Below, piece by piece: positions 17,304 through 25,666 of a stretch of DNA of 64,000 bases. A model generated the notes under the pieces. That model worked only from the letters and a program-made list of their open reading frames with translations, had not been told where the DNA came from and did not search any database. Where the stretch lies: contig NZ_RBWU01000005.1 in the NCBI RefSeq assembly GCF_003634705.1, positions 682,001-746,000 on the forward strand, given 5' to 3'. The position numbers and the translations under genes were made by a program. The DNA comes from Actinomadura pelletieri DSM 43383. Its GTDB lineage: Bacteria; Actinomycetota; Actinomycetes; Streptosporangiales; Streptosporangiaceae. The first letter of the stretch is position 1, and the number at the start of each line of letters is the position of its first letter.

Positions 17304-17810
17304 ATGGCCGGTAGGCCGCCGCTTCCGCACGACTTTCTGCCCGAGGTCCCGTCGTTCACCGTGACGAGCGACGACGTCACCGATGGTGAGCGTCTCGCGG
17401 ACGGCCAGGTGTACGACGGCGGCAACGTGTCCCCCCACCTGCGCTGGTCGGGCTTCCCCGCCGGGACGAAGAGCTTCGCGGTGACGTGCTTCGACCCGGA
17501 CGCGCCGACCGGCAGCGGCTTCTGGCACTGGTCGCTGTTCGACATCCCGGCGGACGTCACGGAACTGCCCACCGGCGCCGGAACCGAGGACGCCAAGGTC
17601 GGTGTGCACGCCCGCAACGACTTCGGCACCAAGGACTTCGGCGGGGCCGCCCCGCCGCCCGGCGACCCGCACCGCTACGTGTTCACCGTCCACGCGCTGG
17701 ACGTGGAGTCACTCGGTCTCGGCTCCGACACGCCTCCGGCCGCCGTGGGCTTCAACATCACCGCCCACACCCTCGCCCGCGCCACGCTCATCGGGATCCA
17801 CGGGACCTGA
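17304..17810 (+). CDS. YbhB/YbcL-type PEBP (Raf-kinase-inhibitor-like) protein
   Basis: A 168-aa phosphatidylethanolamine-binding-like protein. The ligand-pocket motifs are present: HLRWSGFPAGTKSFAVTCFD with DPDAP (~70) and GFWHWSLFDIP (~79), then GAAPPPGDPHRYVFTVHALD (~120). Bacterial members are of unknown physiological function. ATG 17304 follows GAGGAGGG with good spacing, better than an in-frame ATG at 17253. A -10-like TAAAGA lies near 17247. It converges on the siderophore operon with only 28 bases between stops. Confidence 0.9.
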   Translation: MAGRPPLPHDFLPEVPSFTVTSDDVTDGERLADGQVYDGGNVSPHLRWSGFPAGTKSFAVTCFDPDAPTGSGFWHWSLFDIPADVTELPTGAGTEDAKVGVHARNDFGTKDFGGAAPPPGDPHRYVFTVHALDVESLGLGSDTPPAAVGFNITAHTLARATLIGIHGT

Positions 17811-17838
17811 CCGTCCTCCAGCCCCCACCCACCGCCAT

Positions 17839-18654
17839 TCAACGGACGAGCTTCGCTCGGCTACCCGATCCCGCGTACTCCCCGGTCGGAACGATCATCG
17901 GGGTGCCGGTGACCGGGTCGGGCGTGATCACGCAGGACAGGTCGAACACCTCCTTGATCAGGGCGGCGTCGACGATGTCGGCGGGCGCGCCCGCGGCGAC
18001 GACCCGGCCGTCGCGCATCGCGACGATGTGGTCGGCGAACCGGCACGCCTGGTTGACGTCGTGCAGCACCGCGATGATCGTCCGGCCGTCGTCGCGCAGC
18101 CGGGCCAGCAGCGCGAGGAGCTGGTACTGGTGCGTGATGTCGAGGAACGTGGTGGGCTCATCCAGCAGCAGGTAGGAAGTCTCCTGGGCCAGCACCATCG
18201 CGATCCACACCCGCTGCCGCTGCCCGCCGGACAGGTTCTCCATGCGCCGCTCCGCCAGGTCGGTGACGCCCGCGGCGGTCATCGCGGCGGTGACGGCGCG
18301 TTCGTCGTCCGCCGACCAGGTCGACAGGAGCGTCTGGTGCGGGTAGCGGCCACGGGCGACGAGCTGCCGGACGACCATGTTCTCCGGCGCGACGACGTCC
18401 TGCGGCAGGAACGCGATCTCCCGGGCGATGGTCTTCGGGCGGTAGTCTCGCACGTCCCGTCCGTCGAAGGCGATCCGGCCGGACGACGGCGCGAGCAGCC
18501 GGGCGAACGAGCGCAGCAGCGTCGACTTGCCGCACGCGTTGGCGCCGACGATGGCGGTGAACGCGCCGTCCGGGACGTCGAGGTCCAGGTCCGCCGACAC
18601 GACCCGGTCGCCGTAGCGGAGGGTGACGTCGCGGGCGGTGAGCCGTCCCTTCAT
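17839..18654 (-). CDS. Siderophore ABC transporter ATPase
   Basis: A 271-aa FecE/FepC-type ATPase: Walker A GANACGKST (~36), Q-loop FLPQDVVAPENMVV, signature LSGGQRQRVW (~138) and Walker B YLLLDEPTTFLD. It powers import of ferric siderophores through the two FecCD permeases encoded just upstream. The start ATG 18654 overlaps the permease stop (ATGA). It is the last gene of the five-gene iron-uptake operon controlled from the iron box at 22487-22505. Confidence 0.92.
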   Translation of the reverse strand: MKGRLTARDVTLRYGDRVVSADLDLDVPDGAFTAIVGANACGKSTLLRSFARLLAPSSGRIAFDGRDVRDYRPKTIAREIAFLPQDVVAPENMVVRQLVARGRYPHQTLLSTWSADDERAVTAAMTAAGVTDLAERRMENLSGGQRQRVWIAMVLAQETSYLLLDEPTTFLDITHQYQLLALLARLRDDGRTIIAVLHDVNQACRFADHIVAMRDGRVVAAGAPADIVDAALIKEVFDLSCVITPDPVTGTPMIVPTGEYAGSGSRAKLVR

Positions 18655-19670
18655 CCCCGTTCGACCTCCTTGAAGAGCAGCAGGCAGAGGTAACCTCCGC
18701 CGAGCACCGTCGTCACGGCGCCGACCGGGAGCTGGACGGGCGACAGGACGGTCTGGGCGACGAGGTCGGCGGCGAGGAGCAGCGCCGCGCCGGTCAGCGC
18801 GGCGGGCAGCGGCGGCACCCCGGCGGCACCCGCGATCCGGCGGCCGATCTGCGGGGCGACGAGTCCGACGAACACGATCGGTCCGGCGGCGGCGGTGACG
18901 CCCGCGGTCAGCCCCACCCCGGCCAGCACCGCGAGGAACCGGAACCGGCCGAGGCCGAGCCCGGACGCGGCGGCGAGGTCGTCGCCGAGCGCCGCCTGCC
19001 GCATGCCCTGCGACAGCGCGGCCAGCAGCACCGCGAGCACGCCGATGACGATGAGCGGAAGCCGCAGGCCCGCCCATTCGACGCCGTTGAGGGTGCCCGC
19101 CTGCCAGCCGGTCGCGGCGATGGCGACGTCCAGGTCGGCGCGCAGCACGATCCAGGAGTTCGTCGCGGTCAACATGGCGTTCACGGCGATCCCGACGACG
19201 ACGAGCCGCAGCCCGCTGACCCCGGACCGCAACGCCAGCGCGTAGACGGCGGCGGCGGTGACGAGCCCGCCCGCCAGCGCGCCGGTGGCCAGGCCCGCCG
19301 CGGTCCCGCCGAACAGGGTGATCGCGATGAGGACGCCGGTGTAGGAGCCCGCGTCGAGGCCGATGACGTCGGGGCTGCCGAGCGCGTTGCGGGTGAGGTT
19401 CTGGAACACCGAGCCCGCCGCGCCGAGCGCGGCGCCGAACACGATCGCGGCGGTGACGCGCGGCAGCCGCCACTCCCGGACGATGACCGCCGAGTCGCCG
19501 TGGCCGAGCAGCCCGCGCAGGACCTCGCCGGGCGCGTCCCAGGAGTCGCCCCGGCACAGCGCGGCCAGCGCGAGCCCGGCGATGGCGGCGACGAGGGCGC
19601 AGGAGGCGACCAGCGCCCGCCGCTCCACCAGCGCCGACACTGGGCCCGCGCGCACGACCAGCGTGTTCAC
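18651..19670 (-). CDS. FecCD-family siderophore permease (second)
   Basis: A 339-aa polytopic permease with about ten helices. Family motifs include WRLPRVTAAIVFGAALGAAG (~68-87), the plug-like GSVFQNLTRNALGSPDVIGL, and LRLVVVGIAVNAML. The C-terminal GLVAPQIGRRIAG segment corresponds to the cytoplasmic loop that contacts the ATPase. It starts at GTG 19670, overlapping the stop of the first permease gene (GTGA). The two permeases probably form a heterodimer, as in FepD-FepG systems, since they differ in sequence. Confidence 0.92.
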   Translation of the reverse strand: MNTLVVRAGPVSALVERRALVASCALVAAIAGLALAALCRGDSWDAPGEVLRGLLGHGDSAVIVREWRLPRVTAAIVFGAALGAAGSVFQNLTRNALGSPDVIGLDAGSYTGVLIAITLFGGTAAGLATGALAGGLVTAAAVYALALRSGVSGLRLVVVGIAVNAMLTATNSWIVLRADLDVAIAATGWQAGTLNGVEWAGLRLPLIVIGVLAVLLAALSQGMRQAALGDDLAAASGLGLGRFRFLAVLAGVGLTAGVTAAAGPIVFVGLVAPQIGRRIAGAAGVPPLPAALTGAALLLAADLVAQTVLSPVQLPVGAVTTVLGGGYLCLLLFKEVERG

Positions 19671-20671
19671 AGGGCCACCGTCCCGTGCCGCCGGACGATC
19701 CAGATGAGCGCGGGTCCGCCGAGGAACGCGGTGACGACGGCGACGGGCAGCTCGCCCGTGGGGAGCAGGACGCGGGAGCCGATGTCGGCGGCGACGAGCA
19801 GCACCGCCCCGAGCACCATCGTGTACGCCATCAGCCACGCGACCGACCCGGCCGCGGGCCGCCGCGCCAGGTGCGGGACGAGCAGTCCCACGAAGATGAT
19901 CGGCCCCGCCACGGCGGTGGCGGCACCGGTCAGCAGGGTGATCAACACGAGCACGGCGATCCGGACGCGCCGGACCCGGGCGCCGAGCGCGTGCGCGACG
20001 GTGTCGCCGAGCATCAGCCCGCCGAGCGGACGCGTCACGAGCACGGCCCCGGCCAGAGCGATGACGATCACCGCGAGCGGCAGCGCCAGCGGCGTCTGCT
20101 CCCGGCCCGCCAGCGACCCGACGTGCCAGTACCGGTACTCGTCGAGCGCGTCGGGGAACAGCAGACGCAGCGCGAGCGTCAGCCCGGCCAGGACGGCGGT
20201 GAGCGCGAAGCCCGCCAGCACGAGCCGCAGCGGGAACGTCCGGCCGACCGTGTACACGGCGACGGAGGCGAGCGCGGCCCCGCCGACCGCGAGCGCCATC
20301 CGGGACGGCTGCGACCCGGTCACCCCGAGCACCGTGCCGAGGGTGATCGCGAAGGCGGCGCCGGCGGTGACGCCGAGGACGCCCGGCTCGGCGAGCGGGT
20401 TGCGGGTCATGGTCTGGATCAGTGTCCCGGCCGTGGCCAGGGCCGCGCCGGCGCAACAGGCGAGGACCGTCCGAGGCCCCCGGATGTCGCGGACGATCGA
20501 CTCCGCCTCCGCCCCGGCGCCCCCGGTGAACACCCGCCAGATCTCCTCCGGCGGCACGGCCTGGGCGCCGACGGACACGCTCGCGACCGCGAGCACCGCC
20601 AACGCCAGCACGGCCACCACGAGGAACGCGACCCGCCCGGTGGTGGCGTGCCCGGTCAGGTCAATCCTCAA
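19667..20671 (-). CDS. FecCD-family siderophore permease (first)
   Basis: A 334-aa permease with about ten helices, containing RGPRTVLACCAGAALATAG (~63-81), QTMTRNPLAEPGVLGVTAGA and GLLVPHLARRPA near the ATPase-contact loop. It pairs with the permease encoded immediately downstream. The only start that fits is TTG 20671, which overlaps the end of the SIP gene by 11 bases, so translation depends on coupling. Proximity to a periplasmic-type lipoprotein and an iron box assigns it to ferric siderophore import. Confidence 0.9.
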   Translation of the reverse strand: MRIDLTGHATTGRVAFLVVAVLALAVLAVASVSVGAQAVPPEEIWRVFTGGAGAEAESIVRDIRGPRTVLACCAGAALATAGTLIQTMTRNPLAEPGVLGVTAGAAFAITLGTVLGVTGSQPSRMALAVGGAALASVAVYTVGRTFPLRLVLAGFALTAVLAGLTLALRLLFPDALDEYRYWHVGSLAGREQTPLALPLAVIVIALAGAVLVTRPLGGLMLGDTVAHALGARVRRVRIAVLVLITLLTGAATAVAGPIIFVGLLVPHLARRPAAGSVAWLMAYTMVLGAVLLVAADIGSRVLLPTGELPVAVVTAFLGGPALIWIVRRHGTVAL

Positions 20672-21476
20672 GCCCGGCCACTCCGCGCTTCCAGTAGCCG
20701 GTGAACAGCGCGTCGGCCCGGCCCTTGCTCCAGCCGCGCAGCGGCTTGATCGCGTCGGCCTCGCCCGCGGCGAACAGGAACGTCCGGCCGCCGGGACGCG
20801 GCAGCGCGCGGACCGTGTCGGCGAGCTCGGAACGGCCGTCCCGCCGGGTGAGCCACACGATCTCGACGCCGTCGCGGACGGCGAGCGGGTAGGCGTGGTC
20901 GGCCGCGTCGTCGGTCTCGATCACCGCGTGGGCGCGGGCACCGGGCGGGGCCTCCTCCAGCCACCGCGCGAACGCGGGCAGCGCGGTGGCGTCGACCGCG
21001 AACACGTAGTGGTCGTAGTTGTGCGGGAACGCCTTGGCGCCGGGCGGCCCGGCGATCGTGACCTGCGCGCCGACCGGGACGCCGTCCGCCCAGGCGGAGG
21101 CGAGCCCACCGGGATGCAGCACGAAGTCGAGGTCGAGCTCGAGGGCCTTCTCGTCGTAGCGCCGGACCGTGTACTTGCGCGTCGGTGGCAGCGGGCGCGG
21201 CCAGTCGAGTTCCAGATCGTCACCCGGGACGGGGGTTCGGAGCGTTCCATCCGCGTCCGGGAACACGATCTTGATGTGGTCGTCGCACTGGTAGCTGTGG
21301 AATCCGGCGAGGCCGGGACCGCCGAGCGTGAGCCGCAGCATGTTCGGGGTCAGCCGCTCCCGGCGGGCGACGGTGGCCGTCCGCACCTCGATCGGGTAGC
21401 CGATGCGCGCGACGCCCGTCCCGGAGCGGTGGTGTTCGGCGACCCGCCCGCGCGGGTCGCTGCGGTCCATCTTCAT
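20661..21476 (-). CDS. Siderophore-interacting protein (SIP), FAD-dependent ferric reductase
   Basis: A 271-aa member of the SIP/ViuB family that releases iron from imported siderophores by reducing Fe(III) with NAD(P)H. The FAD domain shows PPTRKYTVRRYD (~99), the signature RxYTxR, and FVLHPGGLASAWADG; the C-terminal SIP domain contains FLFAAGEADAIKPLRG. The start ATG 21476 overlaps the lipoprotein stop (ATGA). It sits between the binding protein and the permeases, so uptake and intracellular release are made from one transcript. Confidence 0.92.
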   Translation of the reverse strand: MKMDRSDPRGRVAEHHRSGTGVARIGYPIEVRTATVARRERLTPNMLRLTLGGPGLAGFHSYQCDDHIKIVFPDADGTLRTPVPGDDLELDWPRPLPPTRKYTVRRYDEKALELDLDFVLHPGGLASAWADGVPVGAQVTIAGPPGAKAFPHNYDHYVFAVDATALPAFARWLEEAPPGARAHAVIETDDAADHAYPLAVRDGVEIVWLTRRDGRSELADTVRALPRPGGRTFLFAAGEADAIKPLRGWSKGRADALFTGYWKRGVAGLED

Positions 21477-22480
21477 GACTTCAGCAGCGGCGCGAGGGCC
21501 TGGTCGAGGGCGTCCAGCGTCTTCAGCGCGGACGGGTAGGTCGCCGCCTGCGTGTACCGGATGCCGTAGACGCGGCCGGCCTTGACCGCGGGCAGGCGCT
21601 TCCAGAGGTCGGAGTCGAGGACGTACTTCACCGCCGGGCCGACCGTGCCGTCCGGTTCGAGGGTGTAGGTGATGACGTCGGCCTCCCCCAGGCTTTCGGA
21701 CAGCTTCTCGATCGACGGATACTCGGAGACGTTGGTACCGCCGCCGCGCTTCTCCTTGACCTCGCCGTAGTAGGAGACGCCGATGTCCCCGGCGACGTTG
21801 GTGCCCCACGATCGGGCGTATTCGCGCATGAACGTCCCGGACGCCACCTTGCCATAGGAGCCGACGTGCCCGAACTTCAGGCCCGCCAGGGCACCCTTGT
21901 ACTTGGCCGCGATCGTCGCGGCCTTCCGCTCGTACTCGGCCTTGGCCCTGCCGTAGTCCTCGACGCTTCCCACGGCCTCGGCCTGGCGGCGGGAGAGGTC
22001 CCGCCAGTCGGCCGGTGACGCGGGGCCGAGCACGACGACGGGCGCGACGGACTCCAGCCGCTTCATGTTGATGTCGCCGAGGGCGGGCTTCGGCACCCCG
22101 ATGACGATGAGGTCGGGGTCGGCCTTGGCGACGGCCTCGTAGTTGGTCTCGGCGGCCGACTCACCGGCCACCTTGTCCAGCTTCTCGTAGGTGGCGCGGT
22201 CCTCGGCGCTCATCATCGGGATACCGCGCTTCCAGGTGGAGATCCCGACCAGCGGGGCGCCGAACTCGATGAGCACCGGCACCGCGTAGCCGGTCGCGAC
22301 GACCCGCTTCGGCTCGGCCGGAATCTTGATCTTTCCGTTGTCGGCGGCGAAGACCCGCGTTCCGCCGGAGCCGGACTCCGTCGAGGAGTTCCCGGATCCG
22401 CAGGCGGACGCCAGCATGAGCGCGGCGGCGCACACGGCGGCGAGTCCCCTGGTGGTGGCGCTGGTCATGGCAAAAGACAT
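21473..22480 (-). CDS. Siderophore-binding lipoprotein
   Basis: A 335-aa FecB/FepB-type substrate-binding protein. The N-terminus is a lipoprotein signal: positive and hydrophobic residues, then lipobox LASAC (cysteine ~27), followed by a Ser/Gly linker. The mature domain begins KIPAEPKRVVATGYAVPVL and continues with DPDLIVIGVPKP, typical of periplasmic-binding-protein class III iron transporters. It is the first gene of the iron operon. A TACCTT hexamer inside the iron box lies 7 bases before ATG 22480, suggesting a leaderless mRNA that repressor binding would block directly. ATG 22468 is an alternative start. Confidence 0.92.
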   Translation of the reverse strand: MSFAMTSATTRGLAAVCAAALMLASACGSGNSSTESGSGGTRVFAADNGKIKIPAEPKRVVATGYAVPVLIEFGAPLVGISTWKRGIPMMSAEDRATYEKLDKVAGESAAETNYEAVAKADPDLIVIGVPKPALGDINMKRLESVAPVVVLGPASPADWRDLSRRQAEAVGSVEDYGRAKAEYERKAATIAAKYKGALAGLKFGHVGSYGKVASGTFMREYARSWGTNVAGDIGVSYYGEVKEKRGGGTNVSEYPSIEKLSESLGEADVITYTLEPDGTVGPAVKYVLDSDLWKRLPAVKAGRVYGIRYTQAATYPSALKTLDALDQALAPLLKS

Positions 22481-22486
22481 GGCTAC

Positions 22487-22505
22487 TAAGGTAAGCCTTA
22501 CTTAA
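22487..22505. promoter_or_regulatory. DtxR/IdeR-type iron box
   Basis: The 19-base sequence TAAGGTAAGCCTTACTTAA matches the actinobacterial iron-box consensus TTAGGTTAGGCTAACCTAA at about 14 of 19 positions and is itself largely palindromic. It lies between the siderophore operon and the divergent AraC gene and covers the TACCTT -10 hexamer (22493-22488) of the operon. Iron-loaded DtxR-family repressor should shut the operon off; the candidate repressor gene is at 59408-60109. Confidence 0.88.
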
Positions 22506-22534
22506 CCTTGGTGATATCGCTGGGAGGACACCCT

Positions 22535-23335
22535 GTGTCGGTGACGCGTCATCCGGTGGTGGACCCGGAGATCTGCGAGGAGTTCGGCTACGGGCTCGGT
22601 GATCCCGGGGGGATCCTCGTGCTCCGGTACCGGTCGGTCGTCGCGTTGGCGTTCGGCGAGAGCCGTCAGGACTTTCTCCATCAGTTGTACTGGTCCCCGG
22701 ACGGGCCGCTCGCGACACTGCACGGCTCGTCCGTCCGGTTCGTCGGCGCCGGGGAGGGGTTCTGGGCGCGGCGCGCGGTGAGCCACGAGGTGCGGGCGGG
22801 CGACCGGCAGACCGTCTACCGGATCTGCCTGCGTGAGGAACCGCCCGCGCTGGACGGTCTCCGCGCCGGGCCGGTGCCGGTCGACGACGAGGCCGCACGG
22901 CTCATCACGCTGCTCGCCCGGCGCGGCTGCGACGAGACGACCGCGCTCACCGCCCGCCGACGCATCCTGGCCGGCATCGGCGCACCGGACGGTTCGGCGG
23001 CGCACGATACGAACACCGACGCGGGCACCGGCGGCGGCACCGGGTTCGCGCTGGCCGTCGCGCGGAGCCTCTCCCACGACCCGGCCGATCCGACGCGGCT
23101 CGACGAGTGGGCCCTCCGGCTCCGCGTCAGCGTCAAGACGTTGCAGCGTGACTTCGTCCGCGAGTTCGGCATGCCCTACACGCGTTGGCGGACCCTGTTG
23201 CGGCTGCGCGCCGCCCGGGTGCTGCTGGACTTCCACCCGGTGGGCACGGTCGCCCACGAGGTGGGATACGCGAGCCCGTCCGCGTTCATCCAGGCGTTCC
23301 GGAAGGAGTACGGGCACACGCCCGGCCACCGGTAG
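22535..23335 (+). CDS. AraC-family transcriptional regulator next to siderophore operon
   Basis: A 266-aa regulator. The C-terminal ~100 residues form the AraC double helix-turn-helix: LRVSVKTLQRDFVREFGMPY, WRTLLRLRAARVLLDF and VAHEVGYASPSAFIQAFRKE. The N-terminal part resembles the cupin-like sensor half of siderophore-responsive AraC proteins, though ligand residues cannot be named. GTG 22535 follows GGGAGGA at good spacing and is preferred over TTG 22508. By position it probably activates the divergent uptake operon when its siderophore is present; it shares the iron-box region, so it is likely iron-repressed itself. Confidence 0.88.
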   Translation: MSVTRHPVVDPEICEEFGYGLGDPGGILVLRYRSVVALAFGESRQDFLHQLYWSPDGPLATLHGSSVRFVGAGEGFWARRAVSHEVRAGDRQTVYRICLREEPPALDGLRAGPVPVDDEAARLITLLARRGCDETTALTARRRILAGIGAPDGSAAHDTNTDAGTGGGTGFALAVARSLSHDPADPTRLDEWALRLRVSVKTLQRDFVREFGMPYTRWRTLLRLRAARVLLDFHPVGTVAHEVGYASPSAFIQAFRKEYGHTPGHR

Positions 23336-23362
23336 GGCGTCCGGTCGCGGCGCCTCCCGCGG

Positions 23363-23395
23363 GGCGTGTCCGCTCGTGGGGGCGGCGGACACGCC
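23363..23395. terminator. Bidirectional hairpin terminator
   Basis: Perfect 11-bp arms GGCGTGTCCGC (23363-23373) and GCGGACACGCC (23385-23395) enclose an 11-base loop, placed between the convergent AraC and KamA genes. Confidence 0.8.
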
Positions 23396-23406
23396 GACGG
23401 CGACTG

Positions 23407-24723
23407 CTACTTCTGCCAGGGGAAGCGGTCGGTGAAGGCCGGTTCGAGATCGTCCAGCCAGACCGCGTTCGGGTCGAACTTCGCGAAGAACGGCTTGCCG
23501 ACCAGGTCGGAGTCACGGCACTGGATGAAGTGGAGGACGAAGGCCTTCTCGCCGTGCAGGTCGACGACGCCGTCGACACAGACCTTCCCCGGGGTGGCGG
23601 ACATGGACGGGCCCCGGACGGTGCGCGACAGCCCGGAGACGTTGCGGTAGGCGTCCCGGAAGATCTCGTACGCGCGGACGAGCGGGACGGCGAAGTAGTC
23701 CTGCGGGCCGGTGTCGCGCTCGACGAACAGGTAGTACGGCACCAGGCCCATCCGGGTCTGGGTGCGCCACATGGTCTCCCAGGTCACGGCGTCGTCGTTG
23801 ATCGTCCGAATGACCGGGGACTGGGTGCGGATCACCGCGCCGGTGTCGCGGATCCGGCGGCACGCCTCGGCGACCATGAGCGGTTCGAGTTCGCGCGGAT
23901 GCGTGAAGTGGGCCATGAAGGCGAGGTTCTTGCCCGACTCGACGACCTGTTCGAACAGGCGCAGCATGTCGTCGGCGTCCGGGTCGGTGACGAACTTCTG
24001 CGGCCAGTACGCGAGGGACTTCGTCCCGATCCGGATGGACTCGAGCTGTTCGAGGTCGAGCAGCGGCTCGATGTAGCGGCGCAGTACCGGCTCACCCATG
24101 ATCATGGCGTCACCGCCGGTGAACAGCACACTGGTGACCTCGGGATGCGTGACGAGGTAGTCGCGCAGGGCGGTGACGTCGTCTCCGGCCATCTTGAGGT
24201 CGGCCTCGCCGACGAACTGGGCCCAGCGGAAGCAGTACGTACAGTAGGCATGACAGGTCTGCCCCTGTTTAGGGAAGTACAGAACGGTCTCGTCGTACTT
24301 GTGCTGCATTCCGGGGATCTTGCCGTCGCCGAAGCTGGGAACGTTCAGCTCCATCTGCCCGGCGGGATGCGGGTTCAGCTTCATCCGCACGGCATGGGCG
24401 GCGGCCTCGATCTCCGCCTTGGGGGCCTCGCGGCGCAGGAGGTCGGACAGGTGCGCGACGTCCTCGGCCGGCAGCATGTCCTCCTGCGGGAAGACCAGCC
24501 GGTACATGGGATCGTCGGGCGCGGCCGACCAGTCGATGAGCTCGTCGACGACGTAGGCGTTCGTCCGGAACGGCAGAACCGTCGCCACCGCCCGGGTGGC
24601 GAGCCGCTGCTCGGGCGACAGCCCCGCGCGAGCGGTGAGCTCGTCCAGGTGCTTCGCCGTGAAGGCGCGGAACTTGCGACCGGTGGATCGCACCGCGGGT
24701 GCCGCGTCGTTCACCAGTGTCAC
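23407..24723 (-). CDS. KamA-family radical SAM aminomutase (lysine 2,3-aminomutase-like)
   Basis: A 438-aa radical SAM, PLP-dependent enzyme. The cluster motif CHAYCTYCFRW (~157-167; CxxxCxxC) binds the [4Fe-4S] centre that cleaves SAM. FTGGDAMIMGEPVL (~200) is the glycine-rich SAM segment, and SATPGKVCVDG (~380) is a plausible location of the PLP lysine. Family enzymes shift the alpha-amino group of lysine (or another amino acid) to the beta carbon. No beta-lysine acetyltransferase (ablB-like) or antibiotic gene is adjacent, so the substrate and fate are open. GTG 24723 is preceded by AAGGAGA. Three palindromes lie upstream in 24754-24830. Confidence 0.88.
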   Translation of the reverse strand: MTLVNDAAPAVRSTGRKFRAFTAKHLDELTARAGLSPEQRLATRAVATVLPFRTNAYVVDELIDWSAAPDDPMYRLVFPQEDMLPAEDVAHLSDLLRREAPKAEIEAAAHAVRMKLNPHPAGQMELNVPSFGDGKIPGMQHKYDETVLYFPKQGQTCHAYCTYCFRWAQFVGEADLKMAGDDVTALRDYLVTHPEVTSVLFTGGDAMIMGEPVLRRYIEPLLDLEQLESIRIGTKSLAYWPQKFVTDPDADDMLRLFEQVVESGKNLAFMAHFTHPRELEPLMVAEACRRIRDTGAVIRTQSPVIRTINDDAVTWETMWRTQTRMGLVPYYLFVERDTGPQDYFAVPLVRAYEIFRDAYRNVSGLSRTVRGPSMSATPGKVCVDGVVDLHGEKAFVLHFIQCRDSDLVGKPFFAKFDPNAVWLDDLEPAFTDRFPWQK

Positions 24724-24753
24724 GTGTTGGTTCTCCTTGCTGTCAGCGGGAGG

Positions 24754-24830
24754 CGCACCCTGAGGTGCGTCATCACGGACCGTGATCGATTCTCCTCAGA
24801 ACACCCCCATTCAACCCGTTAAGACGGGTT
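24754..24830 (-). promoter_or_regulatory. Palindrome cluster upstream of KamA gene
   Basis: Three inverted repeats lie within 80 bases upstream of GTG 24723: CGCACC/GGTGCG with a 4-base loop (24754-24769), ATCACGGACCGTGAT, a perfect 15-base palindrome around a central A (24772-24786), and AACCCGT/ACGGGTT with loop TAAG (24813-24830). They could be operators or leader-RNA hairpins; the sequence alone does not decide. Confidence 0.5.
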
Positions 24831-25135
24831 CATGCCGAATTGATGCCCACCGCCCGGGAGCTACAAAGCAGGTCACGGCAATCCCGCCAAATCGCCTGGA
24901 CATCATCGTTGGCGTCACATCCCCAGTACAACGACAACGGCACGTGGGCCGCTGCGTCAGGAGACTCTCCGGAGCCGGACTCCGCAAGAACCTTCGCTCC
25001 ACCCGGCCACGGCCGCGGCGGACGCCGTCCGGGCAAGAATCCGCATACGGGACGGAAAAAACCTTCACCCGTCGCATGTGACCAACCACTGACGGTGACG
25101 TTCCAGTCGTGGATATACGTCACAAGGTCGTGGAG
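24831..25135. other. Intergenic region without recognisable gene
   Basis: About 300 bases between the divergent KamA and DUF4333 genes, beyond the palindrome cluster. Open frames here have no family resemblance, lack convincing ribosome-binding sites and their codon use is not gene-like. I see no RNA gene. It presumably holds the promoters of both neighbours. Confidence 0.5.
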
Positions 25136-25555
25136 ATGAGCCGGAAGGTCACCGGCACGAAGCGCGGGAAGGTCCTGATCCTGGGGTCCGCGGGGCTGCT
25201 CCTGCTCGTGCTGGTGGGCGGCGGAGTCGCGTTCCTGCTGACCGGCCGTGAGGAGCTCCAGTACAAGACGCAGTCCGCGCTGCGCGCGGCGCTGCCGGTG
25301 ACGGCGGCGGCCGAGCTGCGCGAACACGGCGTGAGTCTGGCGTCGCCGCTGAAGTGCGAGGACCTGCCCGGCTGGACGAAGACGAAGATGCGCGTGTCCT
25401 GCACCGGCACGACCTCCGACAAGAAGACCGTCGAGGTTCTCGGCAGCGGCGAACAGGAGACGCGCAAGAGCTACTACACGATCCTCGTGGACGGGCGACC
25501 GGTCGTGGAGAACAAGCCGTGCCTCGGCGCGGATTGCCGGACGAAGGACGGGTAG
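25136..25555 (+). CDS. DUF4333-containing membrane-anchored protein
   Basis: A 139-aa protein with a single N-terminal helix (VLILGSAGLLLLVLVGGGVA, ~12-31) and an extracytoplasmic DUF4333 domain. The domain shows paired cysteines in LKCEDLPG and MRVSCTGTT, as in homologues where they likely form a disulfide, and a further pair in NKPCLGADCRT at the end. The function is unknown. An in-frame GTG at 25109 would add nine residues; ATG 25136 puts the helix at the usual distance from the start and is preferred, with moderate confidence. Confidence 0.75.
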   Translation: MSRKVTGTKRGKVLILGSAGLLLLVLVGGGVAFLLTGREELQYKTQSALRAALPVTAAAELREHGVSLASPLKCEDLPGWTKTKMRVSCTGTTSDKKTVEVLGSGEQETRKSYYTILVDGRPVVENKPCLGADCRTKDG

Positions 25556-25565
25556 TCGTCATGGC

Positions 25566-25632
25566 GGAAGGAGGAACGTCCTACGATGCGATGAGCCGCG
25601 TGATCGCCGCGCACCGCGTTCGACCTCCTTCC
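25566..25632 (+). promoter_or_regulatory. Long-range inverted repeat between DUF4333 gene and plsX
   Basis: Perfect 9-base arms GGAAGGAGG (25566-25574) and CCTCCTTCC (25624-25632) are separated by 49 bases, upstream of the plsX start. It could be the terminator of the DUF4333 gene or an element in the plsX leader. Confidence 0.4.
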
Positions 25633-25666
25633 CTCCCCTGTTCCCCGTCACCCCTCTGGAGCGGCC

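Noticed and set aside
24754..24830. Known riboswitch upstream of the KamA gene (for example lysine)
   Set aside because: The hairpins do not match any riboswitch consensus I know, and the conserved core positions are missing.
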